From an uncultured Planctomycetales bacterium (lineage in GTDB: Bacteria; Planctomycetota; Planctomycetia; Pirellulales; S012-138): a stretch of DNA of 9,276 nucleotides. Numbering within the stretch: the first letter of the stretch is position 1; every line of letters begins with the position of its first letter. The position numbers and the translations under genes are program-made. Shown piece after piece: positions 1 through 6,526 of the stretch. Where the stretch lies: NCBI GenBank assembly GCA_937982665.1, contig CALJLD010000107.1:1-9276 (forward strand), written 5' to 3'. The notes below the pieces were generated by a model. It worked only from the letters and a program-made list of their open reading frames with translations, did no database searches and was not told the DNA's origin.

Positions 1-1
1 A

Positions 2-256
2 ATCGATGCGATAAGAAGCACCGACGTGCGTTCAGAAATAGTGGGCGACACTGGACTCGAACGTTGCGGTAAAACGCGGGGAAAACCGAACGTCGCGACC
101 AGCGGCAACGCAGATTCCGACGCGGCGGCTCCAAAAGAGGCTGCGGTCGCGCCGGATTTGGCTAGCCTCATTGACGCCTGGCATGGGCTTCCAGGTTCAG
201 CAAAAAAGGCAATCTTGCATCTGATTCAACCTCACGAACCACCTTCCGGACAATGA
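2..256 (+). CDS. C-terminal part of an open frame spanning the left attachment site (possible integrase tail)
   Basis: The frame is open from the window edge, so the true start lies upstream; a GTG at 26 is a possible internal start but has no clear ribosome binding site. Residues read through the 21-base tRNA-Val repeat give GDTGLE, the same peptide (GDTGFE) that ends the right-hand integrase fragment, and in the same codon phase. After the repeat comes an Ala/Lys-rich linker and an ending, DLASLIDAWHGLPGSAKKAI, which resembles tails I associate with planctomycete tyrosine integrases; that resemblance is from memory and unchecked. Two readings are possible. It may be the end of another integrase from a tandem element to the left. 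Or the part after the repeat may be the displaced C-terminal tail of this island's own integrase, rejoined in frame when the element circularises. The stop is TGA at 254-256. Confidence 0.5.
   Translation: MDAIRSTDVRSEIVGDTGLERCGKTRGKPNVATSGNADSDAAAPKEAAVAPDLASLIDAWHGLPGSAKKAILHLIQPHEPPSGQ
42..62. repeat. Putative attL: direct repeat of the tRNA-Val 3' end
   Basis: This 21-base stretch matches 9222-9242 in 20 of 21 positions (C instead of T at position 56). It corresponds to the 3' acceptor strand, the 3' half of the T stem and most of the T loop of the tRNA at the right end. The similarity stops sharply at both sides, and no other part of a tRNA is present here. A partial tRNA 3' end duplicated in direct orientation about 9.2 kb from an intact copy is the usual mark of tRNA-targeted integration. 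Confidence 0.75.
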
Positions 257-273
257 ATTGCAGATGAGTCGGT

Positions 274-327
274 TGTCAACAGAGTCCCGCGTCGCTCAAA
301 TGCGAGTGTCATCTGTCAACTGTCAAC
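274..327. repeat. Three TGTCAAC direct repeats before the small gene
   Basis: TGTCAAC occurs at 274-280, 314-320 and 321-327, the last two exactly in tandem. They lie 25 to 78 bases upstream of the ATG at 352, where a promoter would be expected. They could be binding sites for a regulator of the small gene. The motif is short, so chance is a real alternative. Confidence 0.3.
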
Positions 328-351
328 GAAACCACCCTGGAGGCCATCATC

Positions 352-543
352 ATGGCGACGTATTGCCTAGTATTTGAGCCGGGGGCGACATGGGACGACG
401 CGCCTGAGAACCACTTCAAGACTCGCCGTGAAGCCGACGCGCGGCTTGCCGAACTCGCCGCCACAGGGCGTTACGTGGCCATGTGGCGATGGGAAGATCA
501 CAAAGGCAAGCAACCCGCACAGTGTGACGAACGCAACGCGTAG
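352..543 (+). CDS. Small hypothetical protein (63 aa)
   Basis: I do not recognise a named family. The start is well supported: ATG at 352 follows a strong Shine-Dalgarno CTGGAGG at 337-343 with an 8-base spacer. The product begins MATYCLVFEPGATWDD and is acidic and aromatic in its first half. It has a Lys/Arg-rich centre (FKTRREADARLAELAATGRY), a Trp pair (MWRWED) and a polar end, with no signal peptide or membrane segment. It reads like a small soluble alpha/beta protein. It stands alone: the frame to the left stops at 256, and the next gene begins some 400 bases downstream. Overlapping open frames on both strands lack ribosome binding sites and I treat them as shadows. Confidence 0.6.
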   Translation: MATYCLVFEPGATWDDAPENHFKTRREADARLAELAATGRYVAMWRWEDHKGKQPAQCDERNA

Positions 544-786
544 CGCTGCAAAACCGTTGTCTTCCGTCCGGTCAGTTTGCCCTCTGGCCCCCAAATCGGC
601 GTTTTCACTACGGTTTGGCCAACGAGATGTAATGCGCATCATTCTCGATGTGGCAAAGACTGACATCAAATTGCCACAGATCAAACGACCGGCGGAGAAT
701 TGCTTCCCTGCTGGCGATGCGCGGCGGGCTCTTGATCGGAGGCCCCCCCGAGGCCCCCTTTGGCTCCACTGCCATGAATAACATTC

Positions 787-812
787 CCCTCAAACTTTTT
801 TTGAGGGTTTGT
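787..812 (+). terminator. Terminator-like hairpin CCCTCAAA/TTTGAGGG
   Basis: A perfect 8-bp stem (787-794 with 800-807) with a 5-base CTTTT loop is followed by TTTGTTT on the plus strand. It could end transcription that started at the small gene near 352, about 245 bases earlier, before the protease gene begins. The lower stem is GC-rich and the upper part A-T, and the T tract is interrupted by one G, so efficiency is uncertain. Confidence 0.45.
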
Positions 813-841
813 TTCCCCGGTCGCATAGTCTCGCAGCGTTT

Positions 842-873
842 CGCAAATCTCCGTTGAACTGAGACGATTTGCG
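842..873. promoter_or_regulatory. Inverted repeat upstream of the protease gene
   Basis: CGCAAATC at 842-849 is mirrored by GATTTGCG at 866-873. The half-sites are centred about 24 bases (two to two and a half helical turns) apart, roughly 95 bases before the protease start. This fits an operator for a dimeric regulator, or a leader hairpin. No cognate regulator gene is in the window. Confidence 0.35.
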
Positions 874-952
874 TGAATTTGCCACCGGCGATCGCTAAAC
901 TGAGTCGATCTGCAGTTGTCGATGGTGAGTGAATTACTCAGGGGAAATCGCC

Positions 953-2542
953 ATGCGCAAGTTAAGGTGTCCGCATTGCGACAGCACTTGCAAAGTCGCT
1001 AATGACACGCAAGCCAAATACGGCTCATGTCCGAAGTGCGGAAAGCGGATCAGACTCTCACCGCGACACGAAGACCTGCCGGAAGCGCCACCGATCGCGA
1101 AACCAGCCCGCACGGAAGCCGCTAATAGCGTGCCCGACGAACAGCCGTTTCCGACACTTCAATCCACGGGCGTTGATCGTGCATCTCAGAATTCGACGCG
1201 CAAGCCATTTGTAGTGGGAACCCTGCTTGTCCTGTTGTTCATGTTGCCAATCGCAATTGGCGCATACTTCATTGGCCGCAGCAATGGCGAGTTGGTTTCC
1301 GCCGGACTAAAGGACGAGGCGTCGACAACAAACGCTGACGCCCCACACATGACATTCCGGCCCACAGCTGACGCCCAACCCAAGGCGGAATTGCCGAAAG
1401 AACAAACGGATGAACAATTAGAGCCAGCGACGGCATCTGCCGCACTCACTCCCGAAGAATTGTATGAGAGCGTTGCGGCCGCCGTTGTTGAACTGGAAGT
1501 GCGTGATCGCTCAGGAGACTTGCTGTGCACTGGAACCGGCTTCTTCGTTGACGACTCCGGCACACTTGTCACCAATGCGCACGTAGTGCTTGCGGACGGA
1601 GCAGCGTTTGTGGTTGCTCGACTGTTTGATGAAACACAACTCTACATCGACAAGGTTTCAGCTGTCGACAAGGAGAACGACTTGGCGATTGTTGACGTCG
1701 CTATCGACGGCAACGAGTTCGTGCGATTGGCAATAGAACCGCCGCAAGTCGGAGCGCGCGTCTTCGCAGTCGGAAATCCGATCGGCCTGCGCCGCACTCT
1801 TTCGGAGGGGCTGGTTAGCGGTGTTCGCGAAATCGACGACCAACGTTCGCTGATCCAAACCTCCGCGCCGATCAGTTCCGGAAGCAGTGGAGGACCGTTA
1901 TTGGAAGAGAAGGGCAACGTCATCGGCGTCACCACACTGGAGTTGGTCGTCGGCCAGAACCTTAATTTCGCCGTGCCAGCGGCTGCAATTCAGGAACTGC
2001 TGGCCCTGGACAACGATCCACAAGAGATTGCCAAGTTGAGTTCCCCTAGTGACGGGCCAAGTGAGCCGAAAGCGGCGATCGAAGATCGCACGTTTGATGA
2101 AGTTGATTCGCTCCGTGGAATTAAACACGTGTATGTCATGTTTAATGAAAAAAGCGCCGAAGCAGAAGCGGCAGGCTTGTTTGCATCGGCACTGAAGACA
2201 AGTGCCGAATTGCGTCTTCGCGGCCTCGGAATTCCTGTGTTATCATCGAGCGACCAATCACCCGACAACCGCATTGCGATTCTCTATTTCAGGGTCGGAA
2301 CGATGTTAGAAAGGACCGACAACGAGTTTTTTGTCTACACGGTTGACGTTGAACTGCGCCAAACAGTGGCTTTGCCTAACGATACGCGAGACAGCAATAT
2401 CTATGGTGCAGCGGTAACTTGGAGTCCGCCTGGCCGGTTGGGCCTTTCAGGGCGCTCGTTCCTTAGTGGCAAAGTGAAAAGCATCGTTATTGAAATGGCC
2501 GAAGAATTTGCCAATGACTACCTCAAGGCGAACCCAAAATGA
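953..2542 (+). CDS. Membrane-anchored HtrA-like serine protease with N-terminal zinc ribbon
   Basis: The 529-residue product combines four parts. Residues 6-29 form an MJ0042-like zinc ribbon (C6-x2-C9 and C26-x2-C29). Residues 85-108 are one hydrophobic membrane segment after a basic Pro-rich linker. Residues about 167-350 are a trypsin/HtrA-type protease with His210 (TNAHVV), Asp243 (ENDLAIVDV) and Ser312 (SGSSGGPL). Residues about 385-529 are a separate domain ending EFANDYLKANPK, which I cannot name; similar ends occur on uncharacterised bacterial proteins. There is no PDZ domain, so it is not a classical DegP/DegS. The zinc ribbon should face the cytoplasm and the protease the other side of the membrane. 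ATG at 953 is preferred over an in-frame GTG at 929 because CAGGGGAA lies just upstream. It is convergent with the DUF262/HEPN operon; substrate unknown. Confidence 0.88.
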   Translation: MRKLRCPHCDSTCKVANDTQAKYGSCPKCGKRIRLSPRHEDLPEAPPIAKPARTEAANSVPDEQPFPTLQSTGVDRASQNSTRKPFVVGTLLVLLFMLPIAIGAYFIGRSNGELVSAGLKDEASTTNADAPHMTFRPTADAQPKAELPKEQTDEQLEPATASAALTPEELYESVAAAVVELEVRDRSGDLLCTGTGFFVDDSGTLVTNAHVVLADGAAFVVARLFDETQLYIDKVSAVDKENDLAIVDVAIDGNEFVRLAIEPPQVGARVFAVGNPIGLRRTLSEGLVSGVREIDDQRSLIQTSAPISSGSSGGPLLEEKGNVIGVTTLELVVGQNLNFAVPAAAIQELLALDNDPQEIAKLSSPSDGPSEPKAAIEDRTFDEVDSLRGIKHVYVMFNEKSAEAEAAGLFASALKTSAELRLRGLGIPVLSSSDQSPDNRIAILYFRVGTMLERTDNEFFVYTVDVELRQTVALPNDTRDSNIYGAAVTWSPPGRLGLSGRSFLSGKVKSIVIEMAEEFANDYLKANPK

Positions 2543-2546
2543 AGGT

Positions 2547-2569
2547 GACTGCAACAGTCGTTTGTCTTA
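2547..2569 (+). terminator. Possible terminator after the protease gene
   Basis: Five bases after the protease stop, GACTG (2547-2551) and CAGTC (2555-2559) form a 5-bp stem with a CAA loop, followed by GTTTGTCTT. The stem is short and the T-rich tail is broken, so it is at best a weak terminator. The tRNA-like inverted structure just beyond it could also stop transcription from this side. Confidence 0.35.
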
Positions 2570-2576
2570 GTTCAAG

Positions 2577-2675
2577 AGCTCACTCAAGGAATCGAACCTG
2601 ATCCTCCCTCTTCACCTGAGCACGGCAACGCAATGCACAGATGGAGGAGGGCGCACTACCATTATGCTAGTGAGC
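2577..2675 (-). ncRNA. tRNA-like RNA with a 29-nt hairpin inserted in its anticodon loop
   Basis: Read on the minus strand from 2675, this folds as a tRNA cloverleaf. The acceptor stem is GCTCACT (2675-2669) with AGTGAGC (2584-2578), a perfect 7 bp. The D arm is GCAT/GTGC around AATGGTA. The anticodon stem is CCCTC (2651-2647) with GAGGG (2610-2606). A 4-base variable region follows, then a T arm with loop TTCGATT and a 5-bp stem containing one C-U mismatch. The anticodon loop is 36 nt. Its middle 29 nt (2642-2614) form a hairpin of ATCTG/CAGGT plus GCA/TGC; removing it leaves a normal 7-nt loop CUCCGAA. The short D loop, short variable region and U at position 73 resemble bacterial tRNA-Gly, but the formal anticodon would be CCG (Arg). 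No CCA is encoded. Its 5' end overlaps the last codons and stop of the HEPN gene on the same strand, so it would be co-transcribed. It could be a decayed tRNA, a processed mimic or an RNA regulator. Confidence 0.6.
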
Positions 2676-3519
2676 TAATTATTTCCTGACTGATCTCAAG
2701 GGCAGTCTCATGATCCAGGCCAAACTCAGATCTCAATCGGCCAATGATCGCGTTTTTCATCCGCTGACGGTTCGTTAAGAGAGGTTTGAATTGTCTCCAA
2801 CCGCAAAGTTCTTTGAGCCTATCGATGCTCGGAACGGCAAGTTTATTCAACTTCTCAGCAATGGTCTTCGTGATTCGTGTAAAAAGGACAAAGTCCTCAA
2901 AATTCAAGCAATCGGGCTCGTTAGGCGCGTGAACTTTGTCAAGCTCGCGATTGCCAACTTCGTATTTGGGGAATTCTGCACGATGCGATTTTCTTAGTTT
3001 TTTGATGTCCGTTGGCTCTTTCTCGTGACAAACCCAATTCCTGATTTTCCGATAATATTGAAACCGAGAAATCAAGTCCCTTCCTACGACCTTCTCGGCG
3101 TCCCTTGGTGATTTGCCGACGTTCTTGAGCGCGATGTCTAATGGGTTGGAACTGTGGCTATCGCCGGTCCAGTTTTCGCCAAATATAGCGGTGTGCGCAC
3201 CCCGGAATTCGTGCAGGAATCGTTCTGCAGCGTGATACACAGTCACGATGTAACTGCGAGCAAGGTGGGGGTGGAATAAGTCAAATTCGCTAAAATGAAC
3301 ACTGATACCGTGGCAGCGCGAGCGATCCGCTACGAAACCAGCGATGTCACCATGCGTTTTTGCATCATGTATGAACGAGCGAGCCGCCAATTCAGTCAGC
3401 TCGACCAGCGCATCATACTCACCCAGATATTGGTATAATCTCCGCAGACAGGGGAGCGAAAACTGCGTCGGTTTTGGCTCACCGCGATTAACGTCGTGTG
3501 CCGTCTTGTTTGCCGCCAT
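2662..3519 (-). CDS. HEPN-motif protein, probable ribonuclease partner of the DUF262 protein
   Basis: The 285-residue product carries RNWVCH at residues 160-165, the R-N-x3-H pattern of the HEPN ribonuclease active site (Arg160, Asn161, His165), in a helical context (RFQYYRKIRNWVCHE). An earlier helix, ARSYIVTVYHAAERFLHEF at about residues 87-105, fits the first half of a HEPN bundle. The layout recalls MAE_28990/MAE_18760-type HEPN proteins, an assignment made from memory. The C-terminal 40 residues are basic and helical and could bind RNA. No signal peptide or membrane segment is visible. The ATG at 3519 lies 11 bases after the stop of the DUF262 gene, with AGGG overlapping that stop, so the two are surely co-transcribed and perhaps translationally coupled. 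Its stop codon TAA lies inside the D arm of the tRNA-like RNA. Likely role: RNA cleavage in an abortive-infection or toxin-type response. Confidence 0.72.
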   Translation of the reverse strand: MAANKTAHDVNRGEPKPTQFSLPCLRRLYQYLGEYDALVELTELAARSFIHDAKTHGDIAGFVADRSRCHGISVHFSEFDLFHPHLARSYIVTVYHAAERFLHEFRGAHTAIFGENWTGDSHSSNPLDIALKNVGKSPRDAEKVVGRDLISRFQYYRKIRNWVCHEKEPTDIKKLRKSHRAEFPKYEVGNRELDKVHAPNEPDCLNFEDFVLFTRITKTIAEKLNKLAVPSIDRLKELCGWRQFKPLLTNRQRMKNAIIGRLRSEFGLDHETALEISQEIISSLA

Positions 3520-3530
3520 AAAGTCATGCC

Positions 3531-5327
3531 CTACAGGACGTTAAAATATGTCCTTATTTTCTTAGCCATTAGCCGCCGCCGCTCCTCCAGAAAATCTTGG
3601 TAGTCCATTCCCTCGCCATCCAGCATGGCAAGCGGAACGCAGCTTTCGATAAGATTTGCCTTCAGCTCGCCAAGATCCGTGATGCCACCGTATTTCTTGA
3701 CGCCACCGTTGCATTGGTCAAGGAGTGCATCAAAGTAGACCGCTGGAGCATCGTCGCCGATGGCAATGTTGATTTCCGTTTGCGTCAGCGCGTAGTTTGC
3801 GATCTGATTGTAGCGACCGCGAGCCAAGCCTTGTTTCTTGAGATGGTTGCGCGGGAAAAGGTGATGCACGTCACCGCGATTCAAAATCAAATCCATCACT
3901 TTGATGTCTTTGGACAAGAAGCCATGGTCTCCAAGCTTGACTTGCGCTGCTTTGAAAACGCGGAGATACGGGCTGCTTGAACTGGATGTGTTCATGCTTT
4001 GTGGCAAGAGCGTTTCCCAAAAGGCGCTCGACAGTTCACCTTCAAACAGGGCCTCACCGTAGACGCTGAAACCGCGTTCGTGAAGTTGCCGGATATCGAA
4101 GTCAAACGCGGTTTCCGGCGAGCCCGAGTACCGACCGGTCAAAGTTGACATCACGAACCAACGGCGGACGGCCGATTCAATCTCTGCCGGAGGCGTCCCT
4201 TGCTCCCGCAGCATGAGATAGAGGATGTACGAGAAGTTGAGCGCGTTTTGAGAGCCGATCAGCGACGAATCCACGAATCCGGCGGAACGGATGATCATCA
4301 AGAATCGTTTGAAGTGTGTCTCATTGATGAAGTTCGTGACGCCCTTGCTCAGGCGGTCGAAGGATTCCGCGGCGATGGTTTCTTCGAATTGCTTTGTCTC
4401 AAAGTTACGGCCCGAGAGCAGTGCCACGAGGTCCTGCAGTCTTCCGCGTTTGAATTGCGAAGTGAACGCCACGCGCAGCATGTCCGTATAAGACGGATCG
4501 TAGATATCGTCGGTCTCGTTGCGGAGCCACGACATTTTTTGGAAGAATTCGGTCTTTGAAAACGCTTTGTCATGGGATTTGATCTTGCCAAAAAACTCTG
4601 GGGCAACCGCCAGATGGCAGAAATAATCGATCGCCTTGCGCAACGTATTGCCGCCGTCCGATTCGTTACTGGCAATCTTGGACATGGCGAAATCCGCCTG
4701 GCTGAGTTCCGCGCCAGCCGAATTCACGCGAATAAAGATCTCTGTGACCGTTTCAATATCCAAGTCGCTATCAAGCTCAATCACGCCGACATGGTTGTTT
4801 GTGATCCGGCGAAGCCGCTCAACAACCTTGAAGACCTCATCCTGATTTACGTCGGCGTTCTTTGCGCAATACTCATTGACCAGGGAGAACAAGCTGGCAC
4901 CAGCCGCAAAGACCGTGGCAACATCCGGGATCCACTCAGGGTTCTTTTCCGTCGCCGCATTCGAGACTTCAAATGTTTCCGTGTGCGGATTGAACGCGAT
5001 GCGAACGCGAACTTGATCATAATTCTTGGTGACGATTTCGACCCCGAGAAGCGACGCCATCAGCGCTGTTACCCGCTGCTGACCATCGATCAAGATCCGT
5101 TTGCCGGTCGATGGTGAACCGTCCTTGAGTTTGACAGTGGGGTTGCGCCACGCGATGAGGTAGCCAACCGGATAACCGCAATACAACGAATCCAACAGGT
5201 TGCGAACTTTGGTCGCGTCCCAAACAAAAGGCCGCTGTATCTCGGGGATCGCAATCTCTCCCGACTTGACCCAGGTCAAAAGCGTCTCAATCGGGTGCGG
5301 TGTAACGGTGTAGCGTTGAGTTGCCAT
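3531..5327 (-). CDS. DUF262 protein with C-terminal HNH-type nuclease domain (defence effector)
   Basis: The 598-residue product starts with a clear DUF262 domain: IPEIQRPFVWD at residues 27-37, DGQQR at 81-85 (the conserved nucleotide-handling motif) and IFIRVNSAGAELSQADFA at about 197-214. The middle, about 230-460, is helical and unassigned. The C-terminus has VHHLFPRNHLKK (487-498) followed by NQIANYALTQTEINIAIGDDAP (507-528), an HNH/DUF1524-like layout as in GmrSD and SspE, with paired His488/His489 and Asn511. The family acts as NTP-dependent nucleases or sensors against phage DNA, often against modified DNA. All core motifs are present, so the protein is likely active. It is the first gene of the minus-strand operon with the HEPN gene. 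The ATG at 5327 matches the usual N-terminus of DUF262, shortly before the first motif. The ribosome binding site is weak (AGGGCAGG a little too far upstream). Confidence 0.88.
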   Translation of the reverse strand: MATQRYTVTPHPIETLLTWVKSGEIAIPEIQRPFVWDATKVRNLLDSLYCGYPVGYLIAWRNPTVKLKDGSPSTGKRILIDGQQRVTALMASLLGVEIVTKNYDQVRVRIAFNPHTETFEVSNAATEKNPEWIPDVATVFAAGASLFSLVNEYCAKNADVNQDEVFKVVERLRRITNNHVGVIELDSDLDIETVTEIFIRVNSAGAELSQADFAMSKIASNESDGGNTLRKAIDYFCHLAVAPEFFGKIKSHDKAFSKTEFFQKMSWLRNETDDIYDPSYTDMLRVAFTSQFKRGRLQDLVALLSGRNFETKQFEETIAAESFDRLSKGVTNFINETHFKRFLMIIRSAGFVDSSLIGSQNALNFSYILYLMLREQGTPPAEIESAVRRWFVMSTLTGRYSGSPETAFDFDIRQLHERGFSVYGEALFEGELSSAFWETLLPQSMNTSSSSSPYLRVFKAAQVKLGDHGFLSKDIKVMDLILNRGDVHHLFPRNHLKKQGLARGRYNQIANYALTQTEINIAIGDDAPAVYFDALLDQCNGGVKKYGGITDLGELKANLIESCVPLAMLDGEGMDYQDFLEERRRLMAKKIRTYFNVL

Positions 5328-5610
5328 GAATAAGGCCTGCCCTTGTGCTCAATTCAATCGAGAGGCGAAATGTGGAGCCGTTGGCGGGAAAGGCGAGCCC
5401 TCGACGCCAAGTGCTGTAGTGCTGCGTGCCAATTTGTCCGCATTGTCCAAACTAGAACGCCGCGAATCAACGGTTGGCCACAGAATAATATTTGCTTGGC
5501 AAACGCTGCTGACTGCCGACAAGAAACTTGCGTGGATCAAACACAGTGGGGAGAATCTTGTCGCACGTCACTTGATTCTTATCGCGTTTATTTACGCTGG
5601 AGGAACGGCC
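5328..5610. promoter_or_regulatory. Shared upstream region of two divergent operons
   Basis: These 283 bases separate the start of the DUF262 gene (minus) from the start of the 99-residue gene (plus), and must hold both promoters. A plus-strand frame is open throughout, in phase with the downstream gene, but its ATG at 5326 has no ribosome binding site and the translation is of low complexity, so I do not call it coding. A/T-rich patches at about 5485-5494 (AGAATAATAT) and 5578-5594 are the likeliest promoter elements; no confident -35/-10 pair is visible. Confidence 0.35.
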
Positions 5611-5910
5611 ATGGCGAACACGATCCGCCGAAAATCCACGTTTGGGTCAGCGACTGTCAATCACTTCAGTCCGCCGCTGCCTGATACCGCGCCCACGGCA
5701 ATCAACACCGTCTTGAGTTTCGAAGACGCACTGAAGCTGCATCTCAGTCTTGGCCAGGTTCTTGGCCACCTCAACGGCTACGACCGATCAACGACGGAAG
5801 GCAAACGAACGGCGGTCAATCTTTGCATTTACACCAAAGGACACCGAATTACGGTGGTTGCGGAAAAGATAAAGAAAGAAAAGCCGGCCAAGGCTGTCAG
5901 GGCGAAATAG
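5611..5910 (+). CDS. Conserved hypothetical protein (99 aa), first of a two-gene unit
   Basis: ATG at 5611 is chosen because GGAGGA sits at 5599-5604 with a 6-base spacer; the longer open frame upstream has no such signal. The protein has a Pro-rich, polar first 30 residues (HFSPPLPDTAP). A compact domain follows: INTVLSFEDALKLHLSLGQV then LGHLNGYDRSTTEGKRTAVN and an ending GHRITVVAEKI before a Lys-rich tail. The pattern of a helix, an RSTTxGxR turn and a beta strand resembles small proteins I have seen in accessory regions, but I know no function. There is no membrane segment. It lies 1 base ahead of the next gene and is almost certainly co-transcribed with it. Confidence 0.72.
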   Translation: MANTIRRKSTFGSATVNHFSPPLPDTAPTAINTVLSFEDALKLHLSLGQVLGHLNGYDRSTTEGKRTAVNLCIYTKGHRITVVAEKIKKEKPAKAVRAK

Positions 5911-5911
5911 C

Positions 5912-6517
5912 GTGCATTTTGATATTCGTTTTTCCTATCATCCCCAGCCCTACGAGCCACATCTTTTCCTGCGGGAAATGATGATCGATGTGGTTTGCCT
6001 TGCTGATAACGGTGGTGCGAGCGTTGCCGCGCGGCTGGCGGTCGATCACCTGGACATTGGCCGCGCAAATCTCGCTGGCCAAGACATATTTGAAATCTGC
6101 GATTCTGACTCGGGAGGATGGGAATCGGTTTTTGCAGCCGTGTTCGCACCCGGAGGGCAAGGCGAGTGGTTTGGGGACTTGGAATTCGACGAGCCGGTCA
6201 ACCATTTGCTTTTCTTGCACAAGGCAGTCTTTCATCCATGTCTGCGAACTTGGCGTAAGTTCACCCTGGATCATGTCGCTTCATTGTGTGGCGAAGACTC
6301 CGCGATCGTCATGTGGAGAGGGGAATCAGGCTTGACGGACAAAGAACTCGCGGAACTCGGGTTTCGGAACATTGCAGGCAGCGCCATGCTGGTTCGCCCG
6401 AATATGCTTCAGCATTCGTACAACGCCAATCAAGATCCTCGGGATGTTCTGGACCTTAATGTCCCACCTGACGCTAACCAATATGTCGAACTCCATTGGG
6501 AAACAGGCCGACGCTAA
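5912..6517 (+). CDS. Conserved hypothetical protein (201 aa), second of a two-gene unit
   Basis: The GTG at 5912 begins one base after the upstream stop TAG, with CAGGG about ten bases before it, a typical coupled start. The next Met codons (5978 and 5981) would remove a well-formed N-terminus (HFDIRFSYHPQPYEPHLFLRE), so the GTG is preferred. The product is acidic and soluble. Notable segments are DIFEICDSDSGGWESVFAAV (about residues 59-78), FDEPVNHLLFLHKAVFHPCL (about 92-111), and a late region LAELGFRNIAGSAMLVRPNM (about 146-165) that weakly recalls the end of a GNAT acyltransferase fold. No catalytic motif is certain. Its tight pairing with the 99-residue gene suggests the two proteins act together; nothing ties them to the DUF262/HEPN operon beyond the shared upstream region. 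Confidence 0.72.
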   Translation: MHFDIRFSYHPQPYEPHLFLREMMIDVVCLADNGGASVAARLAVDHLDIGRANLAGQDIFEICDSDSGGWESVFAAVFAPGGQGEWFGDLEFDEPVNHLLFLHKAVFHPCLRTWRKFTLDHVASLCGEDSAIVMWRGESGLTDKELAELGFRNIAGSAMLVRPNMLQHSYNANQDPRDVLDLNVPPDANQYVELHWETGRR

Positions 6518-6526
6518 TGAAGCGCT

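Larger units (their letters stand above)
544..952. other. Gene-free stretch with three inverted repeats
   Basis: About 400 bases without a convincing gene. Open frames in it begin without ribosome binding sites and have unnatural composition. What it does contain is structure: an 8-bp inverted repeat TGTGGCAA/TTGCCACA (649-656 with 671-678, 14-base loop), a terminator-like hairpin at 787-807, and an 8-bp inverted repeat CGCAAATC/GATTTGCG (842-849 with 866-873, 16-base loop). A run of seven C at about 743-749 marks a biased patch. The promoter of the protease gene presumably lies in the last 100 bases, but I see no clear -35/-10 pair. Confidence 0.5.

Noticed and set aside
374..781. 135-residue plus-strand open frame overlapping the 63-residue gene
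   Set aside because: It has no ribosome binding site, Arg/Pro-rich shadow-like composition, and overlaps a gene with a much better start; its end runs through the poly-C patch.
2611..2646. Group I intron in the tRNA-like anticodon loop
   Set aside because: The 29-nt insert is far too short for a self-splicing intron and lacks its paired core; it forms a single hairpin.
2578..2675. Integron attC site or plain inverted-repeat terminator
   Set aside because: It has long imperfect palindromy but no GTTRRRY/RYYYAAC core sites, and the T loop, D arm and acceptor stem fit a tRNA in detail. A terminator role cannot be excluded.
4572..5117. 181-residue plus-strand frame inside the DUF262 gene
   Set aside because: It is antisense to well-conserved DUF262 motifs, including DGQQR, and has no recognisable domain: a shadow.
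5326..5610. Upstream extension of the 99-residue gene to ATG 5326 (194 residues)
   Set aside because: There is no ribosome binding site at 5326, the ATG overlaps the start codon of the DUF262 gene on the other strand, and a strong GGAGGA lies right before ATG 5611.
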